64,000 bases of DNA from Corynebacterium sp. HMSC036D02 (GCF_001836165.1 NZ_KV827649.1:101728-165727); one strand, 5' to 3'; positions 36,115 through 46,156 are shown, counted from the stretch's first letter. The notes: generated by a model from the sequence alone, not told the origin. Numbers and translations are program-made.

Positions 36115-37182
36115 TCAGGCTGCAGGAGCATAGCGACCCTGGCACTGGCGGCACAGGTGTGCGGTTGCCAGCTGCAGTGCCGGCGCGATGATGATCAGTG
36201 CCAAGCCCAGGGTGATGAGGGAGGCGAAAGCCATCAGACCGGACAGGACAATGAACAGCAAGATGTGACCGTAGTTTTCCTTGCCCAGCTTCAGACCCTG
36301 GGAGAAAGCCTCACCAACGGAGGAGCTATCGGCTGCCAACCACGGCATGAGAGTGAAGAAGGGCTGAATGAACAGCGCAATCAGCATGACGATGATGACT
36401 CCGCCGAAGATAGAGCCAACGAGTGCAAAAATATCATTTTCACTGAGCTGCTCTGGGTTCTGGAGGTCCACACCTGCCACACCACCGAGGCCCACCATAA
36501 GCAGGCCGACGATGACAATCACCAAGACAATCGCACCAAGAATGCCCAAGACGATGTTCACCACGAGCGGCGGTACCCAGCGAACACCCTGGAACAGGGT
36601 GCCCCATGTGGGGCTCGGCTTGTCGATTTCACGGTAGGCCAAACGATAAACAACCAGAGCAATGACAAAGGACAGGATGGACACCGCGAAGGAGAAGAGG
36701 TCCAACATAATGGAGGTCTCCGCCCCATCGGCGTTCTGCGCACCAACGCTGATTCCAATTTGTGGAACAAACTGAATAGCAAACACGACGACGGCGCCCA
36801 GCACCCACAAAAGTGCGTTATTGAGCGCGGCTTTGAAGCCCCACTTGATAGCTTCGATAGCGCTGACCGGACCGGTGTAGGCCGGGCCGGCGCCTGGGCC
36901 TGGGCCGGCGTAGCTGGAATCGCTTCCATAGCCCGCGCCGGCATAGCCCGGCTGGCCGGCTTCGTACCCGCCATAGGCCTGGGAGCCGTAGGCGCCGCCG
37001 CCATAATTGCCGTAGCTGCTGGATTGGCCGAAACCGGCCTGATCTTCTGGGTGAGAAGTGGGCTCGTATTTGGGAAGCCCGCCGTTATTTCCGGAGGAGT
37101 CGCCGGAGCTATGAGCCGGGTTGCTGCCAAAGCCTCTGTTGGAGCCGTTATCCTCCGGCTTCGATTCAAAAGGATTAGTCAT
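36115..37182 (-). CDS. integral membrane protein with Gly/Tyr/Ser-rich N-terminal region
   Basis: A 355-residue protein. Residues 1-105 are a low-complexity Gly/Ser/Tyr/Pro-rich segment (repeats like YGGGAYGSQAYGGYEAG), then about six hydrophobic segments. It ends with LCRQCQGRYAPAA. Resembles DUF975-like or other uncharacterised corynebacterial membrane proteins; function unknown. GAAGGG precedes the ATG. It is divergent from hrpA, as with cg2110 in C. glutamicum by order. Confidence 0.65.
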   Translation of the reverse strand: MTNPFESKPEDNGSNRGFGSNPAHSSGDSSGNNGGLPKYEPTSHPEDQAGFGQSSSYGNYGGGAYGSQAYGGYEAGQPGYAGAGYGSDSSYAGPGPGAGPAYTGPVSAIEAIKWGFKAALNNALLWVLGAVVVFAIQFVPQIGISVGAQNADGAETSIMLDLFSFAVSILSFVIALVVYRLAYREIDKPSPTWGTLFQGVRWVPPLVVNIVLGILGAIVLVIVIVGLLMVGLGGVAGVDLQNPEQLSENDIFALVGSIFGGVIIVMLIALFIQPFFTLMPWLAADSSSVGEAFSQGLKLGKENYGHILLFIVLSGLMAFASLITLGLALIIIAPALQLATAHLCRQCQGRYAPAA

Positions 37183-37290
37183 AATTCATACCCTTCATTG
37201 ATTAGTGTTCACGCAATAAACACAAGGGTACCAATATCTCCACCTCGACCTGTGAGCGAATAGCCTTCCGAGTAGACTTTTAGGTCGATT

Positions 37291-40200
37291 ATGACTGCTA
37301 CTCGCGAAGACCTTTACGGCGCTCTCACTTCGGTTTCCTTGAGTGATGAGCGCGCTTTCCGCCGTCGCCTGCGCAAGGCCCGCTCCCCCAAGGCCCTGGA
37401 TGCCATTGGAGCCGATATCGCAGCCGCCCAAGACAAGGTGCGCACCATCGATGCACATGTGCCACCCATTACCTACGCCGAACAGCTTCCCGTCACTGGG
37501 CGCCGCGATGATATCGCCGAAGCTATCGATAATAATCAGGTAGTCATCATCGCCGGTGAGACTGGTTCGGGAAAGACCACCCAGATTCCCAAAATCTGTT
37601 TGGAGCTCGGCCGCGGGCGCCGAGGGCTCATTGGGCACACTCAGCCACGCCGTTTGGCAGCGCGCACGGTTGCTGAGCGCATTGCAGAAGAGCTTGACCA
37701 GCCCATCGGGGACTCAGTCGGCTATGCCATCCGCTTCGATGACCGAGTCTCCTCCACCACCGCTGTGAAACTCATGACGGACGGTATCTTGCTGGCAGAA
37801 ATGCAGCGTGACCGCTTCCTCAACGCCTATGACACGATCATCATCGATGAGGCACACGAGCGTTCGCTCAACATTGACTTCCTTCTCGGGTACCTCAAAA
37901 GGCTGCTGCCCAAACGCCCAGACCTGAAGGTGATCATCACCTCCGCCACGATTGACCCGGAGCGCTTTGCCAAGCACTTCGCTGACGCAAACGGTACGCC
38001 AGCGCCGATCATCGAGGTCTCCGGGCGTACCTACCCCGTGGAGATCCGCTACCGCCCGCTCGAGGTCGAATCAGGTGGAAAGACCATCGACCTCGATCCC
38101 TTGGACGCCCTCTGCGAAGCCATCGAAGAACTCATGACCGAAGGCGAAGGAGACATTCTGTGCTTCTTCCCGGGCGAGCGCGATATCCGCGACGCCATGG
38201 AAGCCATCGAAGGGCGCCATTGGCGCAACGTGGAGGTCACTCCGCTCTTCGGACGCCTGTCCAACCAGGAACAACATCGTGTCTTCCGCTCACACCGCGG
38301 TCGCCGCATCGTGCTCTCCACCAACATTGCTGAGACCTCATTGACGGTGCCTGGCATTCGCTACGTCGTCGACACGGGCACCGCGCGCATCTCGCGCTAT
38401 TCCACTCGCACCAAGGTGCAGAGACTGCCCATTGAGCCGATCTCCCAAGCAAGCGCTAACCAGCGCTCAGGCCGGTGTGGTCGCGTTGCCGATGGCATTG
38501 CCATCCGCCTCTACAGTGAACAGGACTTCCTCTCCCGGCCGGAATTCACCGACCCTGAGATCCTGCGCACCAACCTGGCCAGCGTCATCCTGCAAATGAT
38601 CTCGCTGCGCCTCGGTGATATCGCTGACTTCCCCTTTGTGCAATCCCCCGAACCGAAGGCCGTGCGCGATGGCCTGCTCCTCCTCCACGAATTGGGCGCA
38701 CTCGAGGGCAAAGAAAAAGATGGGCTGCCGGTCCTGACACGCATCGGGCGAGATCTAGCCCGCATCCCCGTGGATCCGCGCATGGCCCGCATGCTCGTTG
38801 AAGCCAACACCTCCGGATGCCTCCACGACGTCATGGTCATCGTTGCCGCAATGACCATCCAGGATGTGCGTGAGCGGCCTACCGACAAGCAAGCGCAGGC
38901 TGACCAGGCCCATGCTCGTTTTAAAGACAAGACTTCAGACTTTATGGCAATGCTCAACCTGTGGGACTTTGTCCAAGAAGCCCGCGAGGAGATGAGCGGC
39001 AATGCTTTCCGCAAACGGATGAAGGCCGATTTCCTGCACTATATGCGCATCCGCGAGTGGTTCGACCTGGTGCGGCAGCTGCGGGACGTCGCCAAGCAGC
39101 TCGGTTGGAACGCTCAAGAGGGCACCGAGCGGCGCCCCGATGACATCCACATGTCGTTGCTCTCTGGCCTGTTGTCCAATATCGGCGCACGTGACGGTAA
39201 CTCCAAGGAGTTCATTGGCGCACGCAATACCCGCTTCCTGGTTTTCCCGGGATCAGCGCTTGCGAAGAAACCACCGGAGTTCCTCATGGCAGCCGAGCTG
39301 GTGGAAACCTCGCGACTGTGGGCACGCGATGTTGCCGCCATCGACCCGGCCTGGGTGGAAAAACTGGCGAAGGATCTGTTGAAACACAACTATTCCGATC
39401 CAACATGGTCACGCAAGCGCGACTCAGCGGTAGTTACCCAACGCTCGACGTTGTACGGTGTCACCGTGGTCGCGGACCGTACGGTGCCCTACCACCGCGT
39501 CGATCCTGCGGCGGCACGCGACATGTTCATTCGCAATGCGCTTGTCGACGGCGAATGGACCACCCACCATCACTTCTTCCACGACAACAAGCGCAAGCTT
39601 GCCGAGGCCTCCGAATATGAGGAGAAGGCCCGTCGGCGCGGGCTCGTGGTGGATGAAGACACACTCTTCGACTTCTACGACCAGCGAATCCCCGAATCTG
39701 TCACCACTGCTCGGCATTTCGATTCTTGGTGGAAGAAGCAGAAGAACAAGCACTCTTTGGACTTCGACCCAGAAGCGCTCCTGGAAGAGGACCACGCTGT
39801 TACAGAGGAGGCTTTCCCCGACCGCTGGCTGAAGGGAAGCATCGATTACGACCTCTCCTATAAATTTGAACCCGGTGACCCCCTCGACGGTGTCACGCTG
39901 ATGGTTCCCGTCCCGCTCCTCGCGGGCTTGGACTCCGAGGGCTTCGACTGGCTCGTACCCGGCCTGCGACTGGAGCTGGTGACAGAGCTGATTCGCTCAC
40001 TCCCAAAGGCTCTTCGCCGCACTGTGGTACCAGCACCCGAATTTGCTGAGCGAGCGCTGCCCAAGCTTGTGCCCTATGAAGGCGGGCTTTGTGAACAGCT
40101 TGCGGCCGTGCTGCAGGACATGGGCGGCCAAGGCATCAACGCCGGCGATTTCCGCCCGGATCAACTCCCACCCCACCTGCGGATGAACTATGCCGCAGTG

Positions 40201-41166
40201 GATAAGCGGGGCAAGGTTATTGATTCCGACCGCAATCTGCAGGCTTTGGTCCAACGCCAGGCCGGGCATATTTCTTCCTCCGTCTCGCGTGTTGGCCGGG
40301 CAGCTGAGTCCACTTCCGTCAAGGAATGGTCAAAGGACACGCTTGGTGCTATCGATGAAGAGGTGACCACTGTCGTTGATGGGCACGAGGTCACCGCCTA
40401 TCCGGCACTCGTAGCCACGAAGGAAGGTGTCGCGCTCAAGGTCCACCCGACAAAAGCGGCTGCCGACGCCTCCATGATCACTGCCACCCTCACCTTGTTG
40501 CTTCGGGAAATCTCCGTGAATACGCAACAAATGGTCAAGGGGCTGCCCCTACAGCAGCGGGTAGCTGTCGACTCCTACCCACACGGCGGGGCCAAAGGGT
40601 TGGTCAACGATGCACGAGTCGCCGCGGTGCGCGACATCATGATGGACAAGGGCGGGCCTGTAAGAACCCCTGAGGAATTTACCGGCTTGCTGAACGCTGT
40701 CAAGCCTGAGGTTCCGGGCCGTGTGCGTCAGGCCGTGGTGGCTATTGCCCCAGGGTTGGCGGAGTACTCCAACCTCAACGCTGAGCTGAAGCACTGGGAG
40801 GGGCCGGCAATCGATGATATTCGCGCCCAGCTCGACTTCCTCTTGCCGCCGCACGCCATCACCGTTCATGGGATCCAACACCTGCGCCACCTGCCGCGCT
40901 ATATCCAGGCTGCACGTATCAGGCTTGATGATATGAACCTGGACCCAGATCGTGACGCTGACCGCCAGGCAGATGTCGACGAGGCCAAGGCATACCTCAA
41001 TAATCGTTTGCGTTCCTTGCCCGCAGGCCGCGAGAAGACTCGTGAGGTTAAGGAGATCTTGTGGATGATTGAGGAGTTGCGCGTATCGCTCTTCGCACAA
41101 CGCCTAGGAACCGCTCATGCGGTGTCTGTTCGGAGAATTCAAAAGGCCGCAGATAAATTGCGTTAG
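37291..41166 (+). CDS. hrpA: ATP-dependent RNA helicase HrpA (DEAH family)
   Basis: A 1291-residue DEAH helicase. Walker A is GETGSGKTT (89-97), Walker B is DEAHERS (186-192), motif III is [11 protein letters not shown], and [20 protein letters not shown] and QRSGRCGRV follow. HA2 and the long HrpA C-terminal domain (DUF3418) fill the rest. Length matches the family (about 1300). It acts on structured mRNA or stalled ribosomes, by knowledge of E. coli HrpA. The stop overlaps the convergent nrdR stop by four bases. TAGACT and TTAGGT motifs lie 12 and 5 bases before the ATG, so the leader is short or absent. Confidence 0.95.
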   Translation: MTATREDLYGALTSVSLSDERAFRRRLRKARSPKALDAIGADIAAAQDKVRTIDAHVPPITYAEQLPVTGRRDDIAEAIDNNQVVIIAGETGSGKTTQIPKICLELGRGRRGLIGHTQPRRLAARTVAERIAEELDQPIGDSVGYAIRFDDRVSSTTAVKLMTDGILLAEMQRDRFLNAYDTIIIDEAHERSLNIDFLLGYLKRLLPKRPDLKVIITSATIDPERFAKHFADANGTPAPIIEVSGRTYPVEIRYRPLEVESGGKTIDLDPLDALCEAIEELMTEGEGDILCFFPGERDIRDAMEAIEGRHWRNVEVTPLFGRLSNQEQHRVFRSHRGRRIVLSTNIAETSLTVPGIRYVVDTGTARISRYSTRTKVQRLPIEPISQASANQRSGRCGRVADGIAIRLYSEQDFLSRPEFTDPEILRTNLASVILQMISLRLGDIADFPFVQSPEPKAVRDGLLLLHELGALEGKEKDGLPVLTRIGRDLARIPVDPRMARMLVEANTSGCLHDVMVIVAAMTIQDVRERPTDKQAQADQAHARFKDKTSDFMAMLNLWDFVQEAREEMSGNAFRKRMKADFLHYMRIREWFDLVRQLRDVAKQLGWNAQEGTERRPDDIHMSLLSGLLSNIGARDGNSKEFIGARNTRFLVFPGSALAKKPPEFLMAAELVETSRLWARDVAAIDPAWVEKLAKDLLKHNYSDPTWSRKRDSAVVTQRSTLYGVTVVADRTVPYHRVDPAAARDMFIRNALVDGEWTTHHHFFHDNKRKLAEASEYEEKARRRGLVVDEDTLFDFYDQRIPESVTTARHFDSWWKKQKNKHSLDFDPEALLEEDHAVTEEAFPDRWLKGSIDYDLSYKFEPGDPLDGVTLMVPVPLLAGLDSEGFDWLVPGLRLELVTELIRSLPKALRRTVVPAPEFAERALPKLVPYEGGLCEQLAAVLQDMGGQGINAGDFRPDQLPPHLRMNYAAVDKRGKVIDSDRNLQALVQRQAGHISSSVSRVGRAAESTSVKEWSKDTLGAIDEEVTTVVDGHEVTAYPALVATKEGVALKVHPTKAAADASMITATLTLLLREISVNTQQMVKGLPLQQRVAVDSYPHGGAKGLVNDARVAAVRDIMMDKGGPVRTPEEFTGLLNAVKPEVPGRVRQAVVAIAPGLAEYSNLNAELKHWEGPAIDDIRAQLDFLLPPHAITVHGIQHLRHLPRYIQAARIRLDDMNLDPDRDADRQADVDEAKAYLNNRLRSLPAGREKTREVKEILWMIEELRVSLFAQRLGTAHAVSVRRIQKAADKLR

Positions 41167-41621
41167 AAGCTATCGCGGTCACGCCGCCGCATCAGGCGGA
41201 TTTCCGATTCAAAATCGTCTGCGCTTTCGAAGGACTTATACACGGAGGCAAAGCGCAGGTAGGCAACCTCATCGAGATCGCGGAGAGGCTCCAAGATGGC
41301 TAGGCCAATGTCGTTGGCATTGACTTGGGAGGAACCGTGACTGCGCACGGTCTCCTCGACTTCTTGCGCGAGCTTCTTCAGAGCGTCATCGCTTACATCA
41401 CGCCCTTGGCACGCGCGTTTGACGCCGCGAATCAGCTTGTCGCGACTGAAGGGCTCAGCCAAGCCATTACGCTTGACTACCGACAGGACCGCTTTCTCAA
41501 TGGTGGTAAAACGGCCTTTACATGCAGCACATTCGCGACGCCGCCGGATTGAGGTTCCACTATCAATCACACGCGAATCGATGACTCGTGACTGTTCATT
41601 GTGACAGAACGGGCAATACAC
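41163..41621 (-). CDS. nrdR: transcriptional repressor NrdR
   Basis: A 152-residue nucleotide-sensing repressor of ribonucleotide reductase genes. The zinc ribbon has C3, C6 (YCPFC) and C31, C34 (CAAC), followed by an ATP-cone (about 46-136: [23 protein letters not shown], with [10 protein letters not shown]). The GTG start at 41621 is used; AGGAAGG lies ten bases upstream. A longer frame to 41801 would run into divS. It is convergent with hrpA; their stop codons overlap. Confidence 0.95.
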   Translation of the reverse strand: MYCPFCHNEQSRVIDSRVIDSGTSIRRRRECAACKGRFTTIEKAVLSVVKRNGLAEPFSRDKLIRGVKRACQGRDVSDDALKKLAQEVEETVRSHGSSQVNANDIGLAILEPLRDLDEVAYLRFASVYKSFESADDFESEIRLMRRRDRDSF

Positions 41622-41676
41622 AGTGCCGTAACCTTCCTCTCCGCCGATGCGCTTTGCTTCCCCGGCCCAAGAAATT

Positions 41677-42084
41677 CTAGCGCGAAGTTGCCACCGCGGT
41701 AGCCGAAGCACCATTGACATTAGGAACCTCACTATCGATGCTGAGGCCGCCCCACACTGTTCCAATAAAGACTGCAGCGCCAAAGACCGCGCCCAGAACA
41801 TAGTTGCCTACGTTCGACCCGCCGCGCCGACTCCGTGGCACACTCCGCTGGAAAGAAACGGAGGATGATGCCGAGCCTGTCGTACGCCCCTGTGTTCTAC
41901 CGTCCGAAGAAAGCGTTCGAACAACAGTCGTGCCACGTGAAGAAGTAGGTGACAGCTCATGGGCCCGTGTCTGATGCTGCACAGGATCCCAGATTGCCGC
42001 CGGCGGGACCAGGACGGCTGGATTGTGAGACTTCCGACAAACATCCCTACGCAGTACAGAGGCGTTATTGAGAGCGATAGCCAT
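41677..42084 (-). CDS. divS: SOS cell-division suppressor DivS-like protein
   Basis: A 135-residue protein with a basic, Ser/Thr-rich cytoplasmic N-terminal region (about 90 residues) and a single hydrophobic helix ([22 protein letters not shown]), a type II membrane layout. It sits between nrdR and lexA, divergent from lexA, just like divS in C. glutamicum, whose product suppresses division during the SOS response. No LysM domain is visible, unlike the mycobacterial analogue Rv2719c. AAAGGA is upstream of the ATG. SOS boxes in the divergent region support LexA control. Identity is based on context and layout. Confidence 0.75.
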   Translation of the reverse strand: MAIALNNASVLRRDVCRKSHNPAVLVPPAAIWDPVQHQTRAHELSPTSSRGTTVVRTLSSDGRTQGRTTGSASSSVSFQRSVPRSRRGGSNVGNYVLGAVFGAAVFIGTVWGGLSIDSEVPNVNGASATAVATSR

Positions 42085-42155
42085 GACGGTTCCTTTCTAG
42101 ATCTTCCTTCTCCATCGACGTAATATCCGAAGTCTAAGAATCCGGGCGGACACTT

Positions 42156-42232
42156 TCGAACATCACCATCGACCAACCGTTCGATTTAGCGTGTATGTTC
42201 GATTTATAGCACCCTCTCGAAAATTTGTCCAC
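42156..42232. promoter_or_regulatory. LexA-binding (SOS) boxes between divS and lexA
   Basis: Best match is TCGACCAACCGTTCGA (42169-42184), two changes from the consensus TCGAAnAnnTGTTCGA. A second, with a perfect right half, is TAGCGTGTATGTTCGA (42187-42202). A third, with a perfect left half, is at 42217-42232. TCGAACA also occurs at 42156 and 42249. Confidence 0.75.
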
Positions 42233-42372
42233 ATTTCGGCGACGCTAGTCGAACATTTTTTCCTGTCGTGCTAAAAAGGAAAGCGGAAGAACCACCGGCA
42301 GCCCCCATACATGCCTGGTACGCCAAAGCCTCGGCCACGAATGTGCACATCGCAATAGTTTTAGGAGAAAGA

Positions 42373-43095
42373 ATGGCCCGCAAACCCAAGCGAAGCGACC
42401 ACCCTTCCCTCGACACCCTGTCCCCCCGGCAGCGCCGCATCCTAGAGGTTATCCATGATGCCGTAATGCTCCGCGGATACCCGCCAAGCATTCGGGAGAT
42501 CGGTGATGCCACCGGCCTACAGTCCACATCATCCGTGGCCTACCAACTGAAGCAGCTTGAAGAGAAGGGCTTCCTGCGCCGCGATCCGAACAAGCCACGC
42601 GCCGTTGACGTCCGCCACTTCCCCGGTGCCGAAGATTCGAAGAAGCCCGGTCGCAAGACAGGCCAGGCAAACAAGTCTCCAGATCTTTCCACCCCTGATA
42701 TCCCCGAGGACGCAGCTACGCCGAACTACATCCCGGTTGTCGGCCGCATTGCCGCAGGCTCCCCAATTACCGCCGAAGAAAACGTTGATGCTTATTTCCC
42801 CATGCCGGGCGAAATCCTCGGCAGCGGCGAGCTTTATATGCTGCAGGTCGTGGGCGATTCTATGCAAGACGCCGGAATTCTCAACGGCGATTGGGTGATT
42901 ATTCGCTCACAATCCGTCGCAGAGGAAGGCGAATTCGTCGCCGCCCTTCTGGACGGCGAAGAGGCCACCGTAAAGGAATTTCACCGCGACTCTTCAGGCG
43001 TCTGGCTCCTTCCCCATAATGACGCCTACTCCCCCATCAAGGGCGACGAGGCTGAGATCATGGGCAAGGTAGTGTCAGTTTTCCGCAAGCTCTAG
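42373..43095 (+). CDS. lexA: LexA repressor
   Basis: A 240-residue SOS repressor with peptidase S24 domain. The N-terminal winged helix contains SPRQRRILEVIHDAV, GYPPSIREIG and STSSVAYQL. The autocleavage bond is A128-G129 (RIAAGSP), with catalytic S163 (VVGDSMQDAG) and K201 (EEATVKEF). The ATG at 42373 follows AGGAGA; a longer frame from 42268 is not conserved. Divergent from divS with shared SOS boxes. RecA, whose gene ends the window, triggers its cleavage. Confidence 0.97.
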   Translation: MARKPKRSDHPSLDTLSPRQRRILEVIHDAVMLRGYPPSIREIGDATGLQSTSSVAYQLKQLEEKGFLRRDPNKPRAVDVRHFPGAEDSKKPGRKTGQANKSPDLSTPDIPEDAATPNYIPVVGRIAAGSPITAEENVDAYFPMPGEILGSGELYMLQVVGDSMQDAGILNGDWVIIRSQSVAEEGEFVAALLDGEEATVKEFHRDSSGVWLLPHNDAYSPIKGDEAEIMGKVVSVFRKL

Positions 43096-43113
43096 AAATC
43101 ATCACCTCTCAGC

Positions 43114-43190
43114 CATCCCCCCAGGGCCCTACCCACCTCGCAGTGCCAGCCCACTCGGTGCGGGCGTAAAGGGCCGGGGGATTTTTTCTT
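43114..43190 (+). terminator. lexA terminator
   Basis: The stem formed by ATCCCCCCAGGGCCCT and AGGGCCGGGGGAT (with a small bulge) closes a long loop with a minor inner hairpin. It is followed by TTTTTTCTTTCT. The long T run makes it a good plus-strand terminator. Confidence 0.7.
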
Positions 43191-43252
43191 TCTACCCCCT
43201 TGTGTGTGTACATGCCCGATTCCTGCCGCTTTGGCGTCCGATATCACACATT

Positions 43253-43264
43253 TGCATATATGCA
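43253..43264. repeat. perfect palindrome TGCATATATGCA
   Basis: A 12-base perfect palindrome lies in the AT-rich leader region between lexA and sugR, about 200 bases upstream of sugR. Possible regulator site; no matching known motif was identified. Confidence 0.35.
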
Positions 43265-43463
43265 GGTTATAGAGGAATTTTTCACTAAGGCCGCAACCGC
43301 AATGTGAGGTTTTCTTTGTTTAGTTCCGTTTTCTTCATATTCGGTGAGACAATGGAGACATCGCCGCAACATTCGTTGCTTTTTTCGTTCACACGCCCCA
43401 GCCCCGTTTCCTTTCCGCGGCGGGCGCAGTGACCACCACAGGCAGACTTCACTGGGAGGAACT

Positions 43464-44246
43464 ATGTACGCAGAAGAGCGTCGCCGACAAATTGCCTCAT
43501 TGACCGCCGTCGAAGGCCGAGTCAATGTCACCGAACTTTCTGAACGCTTCGATGTCACCGCTGAGACGATTCGTCGTGATCTCGCGGTTTTGGATCGGGA
43601 AGGAGTCGTGCATCGCGTCCATGGCGGCGCGGTGGCCTCCCAATCCTTCCAAACCGCTGAATTAACCCTTGATACCCGTCAGCGCTCGGCCACGGGCGCC
43701 AAAATGTCCATCGCGCGCGCTGCGCTGGAACAGCTTCCCGACGGCGGCAGCATCTTCCTCGACGCCGGCACTACAACGAATGCGCTTGCTGATCTCATCG
43801 GCCAGCGCTATTCGGCAGGCCAGTTCAGCATCGTCTCCAACAGCCTGCCGATTGCCCTTTCGCTGGCAAGCAACGGGGTATCCGAAGTCCAGCTCCTCGG
43901 CGGTACAGTACGGGCAATTACCCAGGCCGTGGTTGGTGATACTGCTCTTCGCACCATGGCGCTCATGCGTGCCGACGTCGCTTTTGTCGGCACCAATGCA
44001 CTGACCATTGACCACGGTCTCTCGACGGCTGACTCGCAAGAGGCTGCAATCAAATCTGCTTTCGTAACCAATGCGCACCGCGTCGTCGTATTGTGCGATT
44101 CTTCAAAGCTGGGCAATGACTATCTAGTAAGCTTTGCATCCCTCGATGAAATTGATGTCGTTATCACCGATGCCGGCGCACCCGCATCCTACGTTGCAGC
44201 GCTGCGTGAACACGGCATTGAGGTGATTATTGCTGCTGAGAAGTAG
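43464..44246 (+). CDS. sugR: DeoR-family regulator of PTS genes, SugR-like
   Basis: A 260-residue DeoR repressor. The N-terminal winged helix-turn-helix (MYAEERRRQIASL, TELSERFDVTAETIRRDL, VHRVHGGAV) is followed by an isomerase-like effector domain with FLDAGTTTNALAD and VVGDTALRTM. It closely resembles C. glutamicum SugR, which represses ptsG, ptsF, ptsS, ptsI and ptsH and responds to fructose phosphates, and it holds the same place after lexA. GGGAGGA lies upstream of the ATG. A separate fruR, present in C. glutamicum next to fruK, is absent here. Confidence 0.83.
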   Translation: MYAEERRRQIASLTAVEGRVNVTELSERFDVTAETIRRDLAVLDREGVVHRVHGGAVASQSFQTAELTLDTRQRSATGAKMSIARAALEQLPDGGSIFLDAGTTTNALADLIGQRYSAGQFSIVSNSLPIALSLASNGVSEVQLLGGTVRAITQAVVGDTALRTMALMRADVAFVGTNALTIDHGLSTADSQEAAIKSAFVTNAHRVVVLCDSSKLGNDYLVSFASLDEIDVVITDAGAPASYVAALREHGIEVIIAAEK

Positions 44247-44270
44247 GCGCCTTACCCCCCTAGATCGTTT

Positions 44271-44314
44271 CAGGAGGTGTGCACCCCTTCGTGTTGAGGG
44301 GCGCACACCTCCTG
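44271..44314. terminator. long hairpin between convergent sugR and ptsI
   Basis: An 18-bp stem with one mismatch (CAGGAGGTGTGCACCCCT / AGGGGCGCACACCTCCTG) and an 8-nt loop. No T run follows on either strand. It lies between converging stops, so a bidirectional 3'-end role is likely. Confidence 0.7.
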
Positions 44315-44327
44315 CGCATTCAACAAG

Positions 44328-46022
44328 CTAGGACGCTTGGAATTGCTCCAACAGCTCAATCACTGCGGCGCGGGCATCAGCTGGGCCCTCAGCATTTACT
44401 GCTACCTCAGCCATCTTCTGGCACTGCTCAAGAGTGACCTCAGCAAGCTGTGCACCAACACCTGCGACGGCGGTCGACGCCGCCGACAGCGACGTCACAC
44501 CAAGGCCGGTCAGTACGCAAGCGAGCATGGGATCAGCTGCTGCTTCACCACAAACGCCAACCGGAACGTTGTTATCGCGTCCGACCACGCAGGTGTGCTG
44601 AATCAAACGCAACACGGCCGGCTGCCACGGATCGGTCAGGTAGGCCAGCTGGGGCGATAGGCGGTCAGCGGCCATGGTGTACTGCGTCAAGTCATTGGTA
44701 CCGATGGACACGAAGTCGAGGTGCGGCAAGATAGTATCCGCCATCAGGGCTGCAGCCGGTACCTCAATCATCGCGCCAGCCGTGAGCCCACGCTCACGAC
44801 AGAGTTCAGCGAACCACTTTGCCTCGACTGCGGTGGCCACCATCGGTGCCATAACCCACGTCGTGGCACCCTCGGCACGCTTTTCTGCGGCCTGTGCGAT
44901 GGCATCGAGCTGACGGGTCAAAAGCGCCTCGTTGTCGCGGGCGATACGCAGGCCGCGGACGCCCAAGGCGGGGTTCTCCTCAGAGTCCAACGTGGCATAG
45001 GAGATCGGCTTATCAGAACCAGCGTCGAGTGTTCGAACAACGACCTTGGAGTCCGGGAAAGCGTTGAAAACCTTGCCGTAGATGCGCGCTTGCTCCTCCA
45101 CGGTGGGCTCTTCGCTCGCGGAGAGGAAAGACAGCTCCGTACGGTACAAACCGATACCTTCTGCCTGCGAATCGGAGGCGATACGAGCTGCGTTACCGTC
45201 GGCAACATTGGCTAGCAACTGCACGCGGTGTCCGTCCTTGGTCTGGGCCGGACCCCGCCACTCGGCTACTCGTGCCGCCTTCTCGCGGTATTCCTCTACA
45301 GCCTTGAGCGAGGCGGCGCGATCCGCGCCAAGGGCCACTGTGCCCACGGAGCCATCGACGAAGATCTGGGTTCCCGCCTCAATCGTGCGCAGCTCAGCGC
45401 CGACCGCCACAATGCACGGAAGGTCGAGCTGACGAGCAATAATTGCAGTGTGGCTGGTGGGACCGCCCAGCTCGGTCACCAGCGCCTTGATGTGGGTGGT
45501 GTCCAAGGTTGCGGTATCCGCCGGTGCAAGGTCATCCGCCAGCAGCACGGCTTCCCCTTCAACCATGGGCAGGCCCGGCTCTTGCTCACCGCGTAGTTGT
45601 GCGATGACGCGGTCGCGAACGTCCTTGAGGTCAGTCGTGCGCTCAGCCATCACGCCGCCGGCAGCCTCAAACATGGTGACAAACCTGTCCGTGGCCCCCA
45701 CAACTGCATATTCGGCGTTCTTGCCGCTGCGAATACCCTTGCGCACTGCCTTGTGCCAACCTCGGTCCTTGACCATTCCGGCGGTAGCGCCCAGGACTTC
45801 TGCTGCCTGGCCTTCCGCACCAGCGGCACGCTGCTCTAGCCTGCTGGCAACAATGTCGACCGCTTCGAGGAAGCGATCGTATTCAGCATCACGCTGCTCC
45901 TCCGCCACGGTTTCTCCAGCCGTGGGCAGTTCTGGGCGTGGGCGAACCCACACCGCCTCAGCGTATGCAACGCCGGCGACGACACCGGTGCCTTTAATGG
46001 TGGATGGGGATGCGTTTTCCAT
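44328..46022 (-). CDS. ptsI: phosphoenolpyruvate-protein phosphotransferase (PTS enzyme I)
   Basis: A 564-residue general EI that takes phosphate from PEP and passes it to HPr. The active H191 is in ELGGPTSHTAIIARQ, the PEP-binding domain has RTELSFL and VRTLDAGSDKP, and the C-terminal cysteine lies in GVCGEAAADP. The ATG at 46022 follows AAGGAAA; a frame to 46133 is not conserved. It is divergent from fruK-ptsF-ptsH and should feed that system and DhaM. Convergent with sugR. Confidence 0.97.
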   Translation of the reverse strand: MENASPSTIKGTGVVAGVAYAEAVWVRPRPELPTAGETVAEEQRDAEYDRFLEAVDIVASRLEQRAAGAEGQAAEVLGATAGMVKDRGWHKAVRKGIRSGKNAEYAVVGATDRFVTMFEAAGGVMAERTTDLKDVRDRVIAQLRGEQEPGLPMVEGEAVLLADDLAPADTATLDTTHIKALVTELGGPTSHTAIIARQLDLPCIVAVGAELRTIEAGTQIFVDGSVGTVALGADRAASLKAVEEYREKAARVAEWRGPAQTKDGHRVQLLANVADGNAARIASDSQAEGIGLYRTELSFLSASEEPTVEEQARIYGKVFNAFPDSKVVVRTLDAGSDKPISYATLDSEENPALGVRGLRIARDNEALLTRQLDAIAQAAEKRAEGATTWVMAPMVATAVEAKWFAELCRERGLTAGAMIEVPAAALMADTILPHLDFVSIGTNDLTQYTMAADRLSPQLAYLTDPWQPAVLRLIQHTCVVGRDNNVPVGVCGEAAADPMLACVLTGLGVTSLSAASTAVAGVGAQLAEVTLEQCQKMAEVAVNAEGPADARAAVIELLEQFQAS

Positions 46023-46108
46023 GACACATTTCCTTACGGAGACGATGTTTTCTCTTTCCAGATCATCACAAGTCGGCCAAAAATGCAACGAAACCCACAG
46101 TGATTCCA

Positions 46109-46137
46109 TTGACATTCGGACACATACGGGCAATAAT
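46109..46137 (+). promoter_or_regulatory. SigA-type promoter of fruK-ptsF-ptsH
   Basis: TTGACA (46109-46114), a 17-base spacer and AATAAT (46132-46137) make a near-perfect promoter with start near 46144 and a leader of about 115 bases before fruK. Two direct repeats overlap the start site. Confidence 0.85.
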
Positions 46138-46156
46138 CAACATTAAGCAACATTAA
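46138..46156 (+). repeat. 10-bp-spaced direct repeats at the fruK transcription start
   Basis: CAACATTAA occurs at 46138-46146 and again at 46148-46156, one helical turn apart. They sit immediately after the -10, a typical operator position for a repressor such as SugR or a FruR-like protein. Confidence 0.6.

Larger units (their letters stand above)
43096..43463. other. intergenic region between lexA and sugR
   Basis: This 368-base region holds the lexA terminator (43114-43190), then an AT-rich stretch with the palindrome TGCATATATGCA (43253-43264) and, nearer sugR, T-rich sequence with a TTGTTT and TATTCG pair (weak promoter candidate). No gene is seen. Confidence 0.6.

Noticed and set aside
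41622..41801. Longer nrdR start at 41801
   Set aside because: Would overlap divS coding; zinc ribbon begins at the GTG at 41621.
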